From NCBI GenBank assembly GCA_937974175.1, contig CALJIG010000008.1:1-41327 (forward strand): 41,327 nucleotides of DNA, written 5' to 3'. Origin of the DNA: an uncultured Ignavibacteria bacterium. Its GTDB lineage: Bacteria > Bacteroidota > Ignavibacteria > Tepidaquicellales > Tepidaquicellaceae. Positions 24,692-33,850 of the stretch are shown in pieces. Position 1 is the stretch's first letter. Each line of letters opens with the position of its first letter. The translations under genes were made by a program, and so were the position numbers. The notes below the pieces were generated by a model. That model worked only from the letters and a program-made list of their open reading frames with translations. It searched no databases and was not told where the DNA came from.

Positions 24692-25156
24692 TTATTTAGC
24701 TTCAGATGAATTAGTGGAATTATGTTTGTCGTTTTTTAATGGAGTGCCTGCGCTGTGCGAATCAGATGACTGCTTAGTATACTCAAGTGTTCTGTTAATG
24801 TTATTTCTTCCTGTCATTGTTAACACTGTCTGACCTGAAGAAGTTGAGACGCTGTAGTTATAACTCATACCTGTTTCTGTATAAGTTAAAACGCCTCCTG
24901 AAGTTGTATACGCTCTTGTAATCGGCGATGAACTGGGACAGGTTAAAGTAGCAGTTGTAGAAGAAAATGTAACCGTTTCACCATTGCAGATATCATATTG
25001 AGAACCGCCCTGATTTGACATTACCCAGCTACCGGTTACGTCATCTCCGCCCAATGCATTTAAGATGTCGTTACAGCTTGAACCGGTGAACGAAAGCGAT
25101 ATTAACGCGAGACAAAACAAAGAATTGAAAATACGAAAAAAGTACTTAGATTTCAT
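24692..25156 (-). CDS. hypothetical lipoprotein upstream of the metalloprotease
   Basis: 154 residues. A hydrophobic leader ends in FTGSSC (lipidated cysteine near residue 28). The body is rich in Thr/Ser/Gly beta strands (VTFSSTTATLTCPSSSP, SYNYSVSTSSGQTVLTMTG) like lipocalin-type lipoproteins. The tail is hydrophilic. It is coupled to the protease gene by a 1 bp gap. It may be an inhibitor, anchor or chaperone of the protease, but nothing in the sequence proves it. Confidence 0.7.
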   Translation of the reverse strand: MKSKYFFRIFNSLFCLALISLSFTGSSCNDILNALGGDDVTGSWVMSNQGGSQYDICNGETVTFSSTTATLTCPSSSPITRAYTTSGGVLTYTETGMSYNYSVSTSSGQTVLTMTGRNNINRTLEYTKQSSDSHSAGTPLKNDKHNSTNSSEAK

Positions 25157-25179
25157 ATATAGTGTTTAAAGTTAATGGT

Positions 25180-25208
25180 AAATTATAAATCTTTACAACA
25201 AATATCAA
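25180..25208 (-). promoter_or_regulatory. candidate promoter of lipoprotein-metalloprotease operon
   Basis: On the minus strand TTGATA (25208-25203), a 17-nt spacer and TAATTT (25185-25180), giving a start about 17 nt before the ATG at 25156. An inverted repeat AGTTTAT-N5-ATAAACT at 25223-25241 lies just upstream. Confidence 0.5.
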
Positions 25209-25268
25209 TTGTTTACAGATACAGTTTATATTGCATAAACTATAGAAAGTTCCCTAGAAAAATAAAGG

Positions 25269-26930
25269 TTATATAATTATAGTTTTAGGTTTTTCAGTGC
25301 GGGAAATTATTAACTCTTTTTCGATTTTTAAATCATCTAAAAATTGTTTGTCATGTGAAACAATAAGAAGAGCACCATTATATTGATTTAGCGCACTAGT
25401 TAGTTCTTCCAGACTCTTTAAATCTAAATTATTTGAAGGCTCATCAAGAATAAGCAGTTCGGGCGAATTTCCTGATGCAAGTATACAAGCAATACCGGCT
25501 CTCATTTTCTCGCCGCCGCTGAGATACTTTGCTTTTTTAAAAGCATCTTCACCGCGGAAAAGAAATCGCGCCAGTTTTATCCGCAATTCATGTTCAGGAA
25601 TTTTTGTAACTGAATTTTTATCTAAATATTTTTTTATGTTTTCATAAACCGTTAGCTCTCTCTCAAGTATATCCACATTCTGGTCAAGAAAAGCAATGTT
25701 GCTGCTATACAGATTTATTTTTCCCTTCGACGGTTTAAGTTCGCTCGTAATTAATTTCAGCAGGACAGTTTTACCGCTTCCGTTAATTCCGCTTATGCTC
25801 CATCTTTCATTCCCTGAAATACTGAAGTTAATATTCTCTTTCCATAAATAATTTTCTGAGTTTGAAAATTCAAAATTCAAATCCGTTACATCAAGAATTT
25901 TCTTTTTTGTATGAATATGGGAAGAAGCTGTATCAATAATAATTGAGTTCGCATTTTCAAGATTTTCTTTTGCTTGCGATAATTTGTTTTTAATCTCTTC
26001 TGTTTTTTGCAGGTGAGAATTTTTCAGACGCGATAAGGTTTTCATTGAGTTATCCTGCAATTTCTTTTTTGCAATCCTTGGAATGCTGCCTGACTCCAGT
26101 TTTTTCTTTCCCGTTGCGGACCTCTTCGCCTGTTTTTCCAAAGCAGCGTATTTCTCTTTTACTGATTTAGTATACTGCAGGTTCAATGCATCATACGTAT
26201 TTTGGGCTGCCTCTGTCTCTATTTTCTTCTGCACCTGGTAAAATCCGTAATTGCCGCCGTAAGTTTTAATTCCCTTGCTGCTAAGCTCATTAATCTCTTC
26301 CATAAGATTGAGAAGTTCTCTATCGTGACTGACTATCAGCAGTCCGCGTTTATATTTTTTGATCAATGAATAAAGAATATTTCTTGATTCAGTATCCAGA
26401 TGATTTGTCGGTTCATCAAGCAAAGCAAAGTTGGGTTTATTTAATAGCAATGAAGCAAAGAGCAGGCGTGATTTTTCTCCGCCGCTTAGAGTATCAAATT
26501 TTCTATCAAGATTTATTCCTTCCAGCTTTGCTTCTGAAAAGATTTCAGCAATTCGTTCTTTCAAATCCCAATCATCGTTCAGAATTTCATAATCAGCTTC
26601 GGAGGATGTACCTGAAAATATTTTTTCAAGAGACAATAATTTTTCTTTGACCGACAATACTTCGGCAACCGTTTTATTTTTATAGATAGAAAAATCCTGA
26701 GGGAAGTATGAAAGGCTGCCTTCACTTACAACAGTGCCTTCATCCGGCTGAATTTCCCCGGCAATAATACGAAGCAGTGTAGTTTTTCCGGTTCCGTTAT
26801 CACCGGTTAAAGCAGATTTATTATCCGGGATTGTAAAACTTAATTTGGAAAATAATTTTTCCTTATCCGCATGGGAATATGATATATTATTGAGCTTAAT
26901 ATGCATATAAAATAAAAAATACGTTTTCAT
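25269..26930 (-). CDS. ABC-F family ATPase
   Basis: 553 residues with two ABC domains and no membrane segments, as in translation-associated ABC-F proteins (EttA/Uup/antibiotic-protection group). The first domain has GDNGTGKTT, LSGGEKSR and ALLDEPTNHLD. The second has GINGSGKTV, LSGGEKMR and LLILDEPSNNLD. A long charged linker with coiled-coil character joins them (about 225-330). The open frame allows a start at 26930, but an ATG at 26906 (MHIKLNNISY) fits the family N-terminus better. It acts in the cytoplasm on ribosomes; whether it gives drug protection cannot be told. Confidence 0.9.
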   Translation of the reverse strand: MKTYFLFYMHIKLNNISYSHADKEKLFSKLSFTIPDNKSALTGDNGTGKTTLLRIIAGEIQPDEGTVVSEGSLSYFPQDFSIYKNKTVAEVLSVKEKLLSLEKIFSGTSSEADYEILNDDWDLKERIAEIFSEAKLEGINLDRKFDTLSGGEKSRLLFASLLLNKPNFALLDEPTNHLDTESRNILYSLIKKYKRGLLIVSHDRELLNLMEEINELSSKGIKTYGGNYGFYQVQKKIETEAAQNTYDALNLQYTKSVKEKYAALEKQAKRSATGKKKLESGSIPRIAKKKLQDNSMKTLSRLKNSHLQKTEEIKNKLSQAKENLENANSIIIDTASSHIHTKKKILDVTDLNFEFSNSENYLWKENINFSISGNERWSISGINGSGKTVLLKLITSELKPSKGKINLYSSNIAFLDQNVDILERELTVYENIKKYLDKNSVTKIPEHELRIKLARFLFRGEDAFKKAKYLSGGEKMRAGIACILASGNSPELLILDEPSNNLDLKSLEELTSALNQYNGALLIVSHDKQFLDDLKIEKELIISRTEKPKTIII

Positions 26931-27095
26931 TTTAAAGTAAAAAGAAAACGATTTTAAAAAATTAAATTTTAAAATTGTATGTAGATATCCCTATGACAGG
27001 GATTAAAGAAATGAATGTGAGATTAGATTATTTCACCTAAGTGATTTAATTCACGGAATAAAACTGTTATGATATAAAATTAAAAAGTTTGAAAT

Positions 27096-27149
27096 AAAGT
27101 TTCAATATTCTTAGCTAAGTATTATAATCTCCACAGATATTGAAACTTT
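27096..27149 (-). terminator. stop-codon-spanning hairpin of the DUF5916 gene
   Basis: AAAGTTTCAATAT (27096-27108) and ATATTGAAACTTT (27137-27149) are perfect 13-bp complements. The right arm is coding sequence for the last residues of the DUF5916 protein and the left arm lies after its stop; a CTTAGCTAAG palindrome lies in the loop. On the minus strand T-rich DNA follows, so it may act as a terminator. Confidence 0.6.
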
Positions 27150-29554
27150 ACAAATATCTGTCTTTCAGTTTCAACAAACCTTGACGGGTCATTTTGTGAC
27201 GGAATATCTTCAATGCTGTGTGTAGAGCCCAGATAAAAAATTGTAAACGGATTTATTTTGTAGCTAATCAAAGGGTCAACCCTGAAGCTGTTACCGAACG
27301 AATTGTATTCAGTTATCAACCTTAAAAACAATTGTTTTGAAAACTGATAAGACATTCTGTTTCGTACTATATATCCTGCATATAATTTATCACTCAGGTT
27401 TGAATTATTCGCAAGCTCTCCATAGGAGTAATCTGTTACAATACTAAGCTGTTCCAGCGGTTTGAAAGTATTCCAAAACTGAAGCTGCTGAGTATAGCCA
27501 ATATATGAAGGTTCAATGAAGCGGACAATCGCCTTTCCTCTTGAATAATAAAATCCGAATGTAAACTTCGGCATAGTATTTATATTCATATTTATAGAAG
27601 GCCTTAGCGCATCTGTATTATATACTCCGCCGACAACTTCATTGTTCACTAAAAACATGCTGAGGTTTGCATTTATCTGATGGGCAAACTGTATATAGAG
27701 CTGCGCCTGCAAAAACTGCTCACGAAGCTTATTCTGAAAATTATGCTTCAGATAACCGAAGAGTGAAGGCTCTATTCGCACCAGCCATTTGCTTTCAGGA
27801 TAAATTGTATATCCCTGCCAGCTTGAAAGAGTTTTGTAATTATTGTTTGATAAAAAACCGTTATCCATCCTGGCGGCGGAAGGAATGAAGTCATAGTTCA
27901 CATCAAAATTCCAATGCCGCGCGCTTCTTCTGAAAGATAAATATCCTCCGGTACCGGAAAAGCTTTCGCCGTCAAAACCTGCTGTATATTTTCCTTCATC
28001 GAATCTTTGATTCGGGTCATAGTATAAATTACTGTCGTTAAGTTCTTGAGTATTGAAATGAAGAAGCTGGAATACGAATGAGTACTTATCCATAAATCTC
28101 AGCTTGCCGTCAACTCCAAGCACTCTGTTAAATCCGTTATATTTGAAAAAATTCCCCGTAGTATCTTTATATTCCCTGTCTGTAAAAATCATACCGATAT
28201 ATGAATCATCTGCGAGGTCATGTTTAAGTCTAAGTATATTTGAAAGAGAATGAATTCTCGTTGAAAAAATTGAACTGCTTTCATCTAGAGGGACAAGAAA
28301 AGGTGTTTTATGGTCATAAGCTGTAATATATCCGACATCGACTTTTCCTATCTTCCCTGTTATCTTACCTGCAAGCGATGGAGAATTAATGGAACGTGTA
28401 TACACTACATCATACGGAGTGCTGAAAATATTTTTTCCTTCGAGGAAGAAAGGTCTTTTCTCCGGGAGGAATAATGCAAAGTTAGAGTTTATATTAATAA
28501 CGCCGGCATCAGATTCAACCTGACTGAAATCCGGATTTATTGCAAGGTCAGTTGTCAAATTAGACGTTATACCGTATTTAACATTTAAACCTAAATCAAT
28601 TTTAGGATCACCGTTTATATAGTTTGAATTTGCATTTGAAAAATCCGAAAGCTCTCTTGATTGACTTCCTAATACAAAAGGCAGCACTTCGAGATTTTTC
28701 CCTCCTTTAATATTTTTCAATCCCTTTAATGTACCTGCTTTTGAAAATAAGGACGGATCATCTCTTGAAATCGGACACCAGAAATATTCATCGCGGTTCT
28801 TGCGCGGGCGTATTCTGTAAACGTGGATTTTCCAGTCCTGAATATCTTTATTGGGGAAGCGTATACTTTTGAAAGGTATAGCTATTTCGCATGTCCATTT
28901 ATCTTTATAAATTTTTGCGCCGGAGCTCCATACTGCATCATAGCTTGCATCTTCGTTACCGTTAGACCAAAGCAAGTCGCCTTGTATCCCATAAGGATTA
29001 GTTAAAAACTCGTACGCCTGTTTGCTGTTTGAATACGTATCTATAAAAAATCCCGCGAAGTCATCCTGAAATATTTTATCCCTGTCAGCAAAAGTTACAT
29101 GCAGGTTTTTCATATCATCATCGTGGCAGATATATCCGAAATAAATATTATCGTTATCGTAAGCGATATAGGTTTCTGTCTGTACCGGAGGCTTTACATT
29201 ATCACCGGGGGAGACTTCACTAAAGTTTGAAAGTCTTACTGCGTTCTTCCACTGAGCTTCATCAAGAACTCCATCAACCTTTATTTTTCCTTCTTCAATT
29301 TTCAAGGGAAATACTTCCAGCTGCCCACCGTTATTTGGCTGGAAAGAAGAAGTATCCTTAACTTGTTCTGTATTACTTGCAGATTTTACTAAAGTATCAA
29401 TTATAGTTTTTGTCGAATCTTTTTTTGTTTCACTTATTGTAATAGCAGATAATTCTTTAGAAGTTAATAGTGAATCATTTGTCTGAGAGAATGCACTTAG
29501 ACATGTTATTAACAATAAAATTGCAAGAGAGGGTGCTTTCAGCCAGAAAGACAT
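27122..29554 (-). CDS. DUF5916 outer-membrane protein with CBM9-like domain
   Basis: 810 residues. A signal peptide (1-23) and a Ser/Thr-rich linker are followed by a carbohydrate-binding-module-9-like domain, starting VDGVLDEAQWKNAVRLSNF (about 93-112), with the expected DNDNIYFGYICHDDD strand. The C-terminal ~550 residues match the DUF5916 pattern (INPDFSQVESDAGVININ, LFLPEKRPFFLEG) and look like an outer-membrane barrel, ending in an aromatic-rich strand. The substrate is unknown. A palindrome lies 30 bp upstream. Confidence 0.85.
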   Translation of the reverse strand: MSFWLKAPSLAILLLITCLSAFSQTNDSLLTSKELSAITISETKKDSTKTIIDTLVKSASNTEQVKDTSSFQPNNGGQLEVFPLKIEEGKIKVDGVLDEAQWKNAVRLSNFSEVSPGDNVKPPVQTETYIAYDNDNIYFGYICHDDDMKNLHVTFADRDKIFQDDFAGFFIDTYSNSKQAYEFLTNPYGIQGDLLWSNGNEDASYDAVWSSGAKIYKDKWTCEIAIPFKSIRFPNKDIQDWKIHVYRIRPRKNRDEYFWCPISRDDPSLFSKAGTLKGLKNIKGGKNLEVLPFVLGSQSRELSDFSNANSNYINGDPKIDLGLNVKYGITSNLTTDLAINPDFSQVESDAGVININSNFALFLPEKRPFFLEGKNIFSTPYDVVYTRSINSPSLAGKITGKIGKVDVGYITAYDHKTPFLVPLDESSSIFSTRIHSLSNILRLKHDLADDSYIGMIFTDREYKDTTGNFFKYNGFNRVLGVDGKLRFMDKYSFVFQLLHFNTQELNDSNLYYDPNQRFDEGKYTAGFDGESFSGTGGYLSFRRSARHWNFDVNYDFIPSAARMDNGFLSNNNYKTLSSWQGYTIYPESKWLVRIEPSLFGYLKHNFQNKLREQFLQAQLYIQFAHQINANLSMFLVNNEVVGGVYNTDALRPSINMNINTMPKFTFGFYYSRGKAIVRFIEPSYIGYTQQLQFWNTFKPLEQLSIVTDYSYGELANNSNLSDKLYAGYIVRNRMSYQFSKQLFLRLITEYNSFGNSFRVDPLISYKINPFTIFYLGSTHSIEDIPSQNDPSRFVETERQIFVKFQYLWRL

Positions 29555-29583
29555 AAGGGTAACTCCGGGTTAATGTTTCAAAA

Positions 29584-29600
29584 ATTAACGAATCGTTAAT
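29584..29600. promoter_or_regulatory. operator-like palindrome between divergent genes
   Basis: ATTAACGA-A-TCGTTAAT is a 17-nt perfect palindrome with a single central base. It lies 30 bp before the DUF5916 start and 114 bp before the DUF3298 start, so a dimeric regulator bound here could affect the minus-strand gene most directly. Confidence 0.5.
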
Positions 29601-29672
29601 GAAAAGGTTTCAAAAAGGGAAAATTAAAAAAATAATTACAATATTACTATTTTCTTAATCAATATGAAAACT

Positions 29673-29680
29673 TATTTTTG
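29673..29680 (+). promoter_or_regulatory. Bacteroidota-type -7 element of the DUF3298 gene
   Basis: TATTTTTG matches the TAnnTTTG -7 consensus of Bacteroidota, with a weaker TTTC about 18 nt upstream where TTTG is expected. The implied leader is about 27 nt to the ATG at 29714. Confidence 0.45.
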
Positions 29681-29713
29681 TAGTACAATTTCAAACCAAT
29701 CAAACCTATCTCA

Positions 29714-30511
29714 ATGAAATTAATAAAAGCGTTTATTATTCTTACAGCGTTATTAGCTTTTGCCGGAAGTACGTACTCACAAACAGATACAAATTCAACA
29801 AAAACAAAGAAGAAAACAAGCTCAACTAAAAAAGTTTACAAATCTTATAATGACTGTAAAAAAAGCAGCGGAAGCTGCACATATTTTACTCTGGAATATC
29901 AATTAGTAAAATCAGGCAGCGCAAAGAAATTCATCAACAGAGCAATTCAGGATACACTTTTAAAGGCCGTGAATATTTGGGATGATAAAAAAGCCGCTGA
30001 CTTTAAGGATGCTGCTTCAAACTTTATCAGCGAATACGAAAAATCTCTGAAGGAAAGCAATAACGGAGCGGCATGGTATCTGGAAACCAACGGAAAAATA
30101 AACTCCAATGGTAAAAATGTTCTATCTTATTCTATCGGGCAATCTATGTATACAGGCGGTGCGCATCCGAACACCTATCTTGCTTTTTACAACTTTAATA
30201 AAGAAAACGGAAATCCGGTCACACTTGCAGATATCTTCGGAGCAAATTTTGATACTGCGCTCAATAAAGTTGTAGATGCTGAATTCAGAAAGATGAAGGG
30301 GTTAAGTGCTACAGATAATCTTCAGGATAAGGCAGGGCTCTTTGATAACAAAATCACCTATACAAATAACTTTGCTGTAGAGAAAAAAGGATTGAGATTT
30401 TATTATAACAGCTACGATATAGCCGCTTACGTTTACGGACCAACGGATTTATTTATTCCGTGGTCTGAGCTTAACAGTATAATGGCCGAACCAAGCTATT
30501 ACTCTAAATAA
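29714..30511 (+). CDS. secreted DUF3298-containing protein
   Basis: 265 residues. A signal peptide (1-22) is followed by a Lys/Thr/Ser-rich linker. The C-terminal part has the DUF3298/RsiV-like signature: SMYTGGAHPNTYLAFYNFN, then GNPVTLADIFG and a final YVYGPTDLFIPWSELNSIM. A DUF4163-like segment probably precedes it. These domains are usually extracytoplasmic and of unknown function; RsiV uses one to bind lysozyme. It is a single gene ending at the copy B palindrome. Confidence 0.82.
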   Translation: MKLIKAFIILTALLAFAGSTYSQTDTNSTKTKKKTSSTKKVYKSYNDCKKSSGSCTYFTLEYQLVKSGSAKKFINRAIQDTLLKAVNIWDDKKAADFKDAASNFISEYEKSLKESNNGAAWYLETNGKINSNGKNVLSYSIGQSMYTGGAHPNTYLAFYNFNKENGNPVTLADIFGANFDTALNKVVDAEFRKMKGLSATDNLQDKAGLFDNKITYTNNFAVEKKGLRFYYNSYDIAAYVYGPTDLFIPWSELNSIMAEPSYYSK

Positions 30512-30530
30512 TTATAGATTCGAAGTAATA

Positions 30531-30559
30531 ACCTGACAGGATTAAAAACCTGTCAGGTC
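30531..30559. repeat. 30-bp palindrome, copy B (bidirectional terminator)
   Basis: ACCTGACAGG and CCTGTCAGGT flank ATTAAAAA. Its reverse complement is identical to copy A at 20514-20543 over 29 bases, including the loop. It lies between the convergent DUF3298 and carboxypeptidase genes, 19 bp after one stop and 11 bp before the other. Confidence 0.88.
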
Positions 30560-30569
30560 AATTTTAAAG

Positions 30570-32987
30570 TTACTTCACTAATACCATTCGTTTTACTTCG
30601 TTATATTCCCCCGCTTCAAGCTTATAAAAATAAGTTCCGCTTGGGAAATCACTCGCAATAAAATCAACTGAATATCTGCCTGCGTTTTGATTTTGGCTTA
30701 TTAAGTTTGCTACTATTTTTCCTGTGACATCGTAAATTTTCATAGTTACAAATCCTGCCTTAGGTAAATCATAATTTATCCTTGTAACAGGGTTGAACGG
30801 ATTTGGATAGTTTTGCTTCAGCGCAAATCTTTCCGGCACTTCTGTTCCGATTTGTGAAACGCCTGTAGTAAGAGTATAATTCAGCACTTTAAAATTATCA
30901 AAAAAGAATCCGTCACCGGGCTGTCCGCCGTCGCAAACATAGTTAAATCTTATTCTAATTGTCTGTCCTGCATAGGAAGCAATATTTATCTGGTCAACAA
31001 CCCATGACTGATTTCCCGTATAGGAAGGCTGGCTGCTGACAGTTGTTGTATATCGCCCTGCCAGACTGGTCCATGTGCTTCCGTTGTTAGAGCTTACCTG
31101 TATTCTGGCATAATCAAAAGTTTTTTCCGTAGCGAACCTGGTAGCAAATTCTATACGCGGGTTCAATGTCCCTGTTAAATTAATTGGTGTATTGAGTGTA
31201 AATGTATTGTTCGTTGTATTTCTTGAGTTGCCGTAACGGGAATCCGCAAAAGATTTATTTCCTTCGTAAGGCGAAATGTATGAAGTATCCCATAAAATTC
31301 CTGTTCCTGCCTTTGTCCAGTTACCGGTACCGCTTTCTGCATCATCTGAAAAAAGCAGCGACTGTTTACCAACGTTTACTTTTACCGTGTCAATTGTGGT
31401 TGTAACATTTTCCTGCTTAACTGTAATTATTAGTTTAATTTCATCCATCAGTGCAGCAGAATTCGTAACAATAAACTTAAATGGATTTGCAGTATTCTTT
31501 TTTATTGTTCTTGCCTGAATGCTGTCATAATTTACTGATGCATTCAAAACTGTTAAATTCGGATATGGTGAAGCAATGCTTACCACAACATTCTTTGACG
31601 TTTTTGATAATCCTTTATTGTTAACGCTTACCTCAATTGAAAGCGTATCTGTTTTTTCTACGTATCCTTTTCCAAGTAATTTAAAGTTTTGCATCTTGGC
31701 ATAAGCGCCTCCAACCCATGTTAAATATTTTAACGGACCTAAATTTTCATTACATAATGGAATAATTTCGGAAACTGTTGGCCAGAAACCGCTGCCTGCC
31801 ATTTCAGGTGTCCAGCAATATGTGCCCTGTGAATGCAGATAATCCCTTGTTGTACCGTTTGAATAATAATCAAGCATCTGCCATACAGTGCCGTATAAAT
31901 AATCATTTTGTGTGGAGAAGTCATTGCTGAAATCTGAATATACTTCATAAGCAACAGAGCTGTCTCTATAGCCGAACGGATTTAAATATCTTCCTGCTAC
32001 TGAATGAGCTGAGAAAGAAATTTTAGGACGTACTGCATCAACTAAACTTTTTACAGCCTGTGACTCCGGTTCTGAGTTTGCCGAAGGTCCTCTGTATGTA
32101 TCTGAACAAGGATCAGGACTGGAACCGCTGTTATCATATCCCCAGCCAAGGCTGTAGTTTCTGTTCAGGTCCACACCAAAGCAGCTTCCGTTATTTCTTC
32201 TGTTCTTTCTCCAGTTTCCGCCGCCGTTAGGATTTGTCTGTTGATTATAGGCATAGCCGTCAGGATTCACAATCGGAATGAAATATATTTCCCTGTTATC
32301 AACTAAATATTTTGCTTCAGGATTTGTGTTATAGTTATCAAGAAGCCAGTACATATAATAAAGCAATGCCTCCATAGAAATCGGCTCACGCGCATGATGA
32401 AGGGCATCGAAGTATACTGCCGGTTCGGTTGCCGATTCGTTTACATCGGCATTATCGGAAATTTTAACAGACCAGATTTTTCTTGCACCTACAGTAGTAC
32501 CTCTATCCTGCTTAACAGTTATAAGAGTAGGATATTGCAGGCGGAGTGAATCAAGTTTTTGAACAAGCTCGTCATAGGTATGAAAGCCGCCCATACTGCC
32601 GTATGAAAACCCCGCAACGTTATCGTTCTGCTGAATAGCTTTACTCTTCATTAAATCTTCAGGTGTAGAAGCCGGACGGTTCTTATAATAGTCGTCCATA
32701 TCTGCAATCATAGTTTCATAGGGAATGCTTGTAGATTTCAACCGGGCAATTTCATTCTGATTTATTACAACTTCAATTCCGTCATGAAAATCACCTTCAA
32801 AATGCTCCAGTGTAATATCGTTTTGCGTCAAAATTTTTATCTGTTCGGGGGAAACAGCTTTTATCTTAATTTTACTGTATGTCTCAGTGGGTTGATTGGA
32901 CTCTTTATAATTTATAATATTGTAGCCTGTAAGAAATGCTATCAATACTACCAAAGATAAAGAAGTAATTATTACTTTTAATTTCAT
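30570..32987 (-). CDS. secreted M14 zinc carboxypeptidase with T9SS sorting domain
   Basis: 805 residues. A signal-anchor leader (about 5-22) and a propeptide-like region are followed by a metallocarboxypeptidase domain, about 125-430. The zinc ligands are H198 and E201 in DALHHAREPIS and H328 in SAHSV. NPDGYAY, WRKNRR, DLNRNY and a likely catalytic glutamate in CWTPEMAG are visible. A beta-sandwich domain (about 545-710) follows. The final type IX sorting domain has NYPNPFNPVTRINY and the ending VKRMVLVK. Carboxypeptidase T/A-like specificity is inferred. Confidence 0.93.
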   Translation of the reverse strand: MKLKVIITSLSLVVLIAFLTGYNIINYKESNQPTETYSKIKIKAVSPEQIKILTQNDITLEHFEGDFHDGIEVVINQNEIARLKSTSIPYETMIADMDDYYKNRPASTPEDLMKSKAIQQNDNVAGFSYGSMGGFHTYDELVQKLDSLRLQYPTLITVKQDRGTTVGARKIWSVKISDNADVNESATEPAVYFDALHHAREPISMEALLYYMYWLLDNYNTNPEAKYLVDNREIYFIPIVNPDGYAYNQQTNPNGGGNWRKNRRNNGSCFGVDLNRNYSLGWGYDNSGSSPDPCSDTYRGPSANSEPESQAVKSLVDAVRPKISFSAHSVAGRYLNPFGYRDSSVAYEVYSDFSNDFSTQNDYLYGTVWQMLDYYSNGTTRDYLHSQGTYCWTPEMAGSGFWPTVSEIIPLCNENLGPLKYLTWVGGAYAKMQNFKLLGKGYVEKTDTLSIEVSVNNKGLSKTSKNVVVSIASPYPNLTVLNASVNYDSIQARTIKKNTANPFKFIVTNSAALMDEIKLIITVKQENVTTTIDTVKVNVGKQSLLFSDDAESGTGNWTKAGTGILWDTSYISPYEGNKSFADSRYGNSRNTTNNTFTLNTPINLTGTLNPRIEFATRFATEKTFDYARIQVSSNNGSTWTSLAGRYTTTVSSQPSYTGNQSWVVDQINIASYAGQTIRIRFNYVCDGGQPGDGFFFDNFKVLNYTLTTGVSQIGTEVPERFALKQNYPNPFNPVTRINYDLPKAGFVTMKIYDVTGKIVANLISQNQNAGRYSVDFIASDFPSGTYFYKLEAGEYNEVKRMVLVK

Positions 32988-33054
32988 AGTTTTTATTTGT
33001 ATTTGATAATATAGTAATTCCGAATTTTAAGATAAAACATAAATAAACTACCGA

Positions 33055-33813
33055 ATGGAAGACTCAACTAAAAGATTTTCAAACCGCGTTGAAAACTATG
33101 TAAAATACAGACCTCACTATCCTCAGGAAATTATTAACTTTTTATCTGAAGAAATTGGACTTAACTCCGAGAAAACAATTGCAGACATAGGTTCGGGAAC
33201 AGGAATATCAGCAGAACTTTTTTTAGAGAACGATAATAAAGTTTATGGGATAGAGCCAAATAAAGAAATGCGCGAGGCAGCTGAAATTTGTTTAGAAAAA
33301 TACAAATATTTTATCAGTGTAAACGGAACAGCAGAAGATACTCTTCTGGAAAATGATTCAATGGATATCGTTCTTGCCGGACAGGCATTTCACTGGTTCG
33401 ATGTAGAAAAAGCAAAAAAAGAATTTAAAAGAATTTTAAAGGAACAAGGATATGTTGTTCTAATATGGAATTCAAGAAAAATTGACACTTCAGATTTTCT
33501 GATTGCCTATGAAAAACTGCTACTGAAATTTGGTACGGACTATGAAAAAGTTGTGCATAAAACTCTGGAATCAGGAGATGATAAAACTATTGAATGGTTC
33601 TTTGCACCGCATAAATCTTACGTGCATAGTTTTAAAAATATGCAGGTCTTTGATTATGAAGGAGTAAAAGGAAGACTGCTATCTTCATCCTACGCTCCGA
33701 TAGATAATGCAGAAATGCTTGTAGAATTAAAAAACATTTTTAATAAATATAATAATAACGGCACTGTAGAGTTTGAATACGAAACAAAAGTTTACTGGGG
33801 TAAACTGAAGTAA
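33055..33813 (+). CDS. class I SAM-dependent methyltransferase
   Basis: 252 residues with a Rossmann-fold methyltransferase core. Motif I is IADIGSGTGISAELF (near 42-56), motif II has YGIEPNKEMREAAE and motif IV ends in DIVLAGQAFHWFDVEKA, the HWFD/HW signature of the type 11 UbiE-like group. The C-terminal half forms the variable substrate cap. The substrate is not evident. Divergent from the carboxypeptidase gene across 67 bp and convergent with prfA. Confidence 0.88.
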   Translation: MEDSTKRFSNRVENYVKYRPHYPQEIINFLSEEIGLNSEKTIADIGSGTGISAELFLENDNKVYGIEPNKEMREAAEICLEKYKYFISVNGTAEDTLLENDSMDIVLAGQAFHWFDVEKAKKEFKRILKEQGYVVLIWNSRKIDTSDFLIAYEKLLLKFGTDYEKVVHKTLESGDDKTIEWFFAPHKSYVHSFKNMQVFDYEGVKGRLLSSSYAPIDNAEMLVELKNIFNKYNNNGTVEFEYETKVYWGKLK

Positions 33814-33816
33814 ATA

Positions 33817-33848
33817 CGTTACGAAGCAGGAGCTCAGTAACGAGAATT
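33817..33848. terminator. hairpin between methyltransferase gene and prfA
   Basis: CGTTAC (33817-33822) pairs with GTAACG (33837-33842), extended by an inner AGC/GCT pairing, and is followed by ATTTTTT. It lies 4 bp after the methyltransferase stop and 9 bp before the stop of prfA. Confidence 0.65.
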
Positions 33849-33850
33849 TT

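Noticed and set aside
33055..33813. PrmC (release factor methyltransferase) because it neighbours prfA
   Set aside because: It is convergent with prfA, lacks the NPPY motif and has the HWFD signature of the type 11 group.
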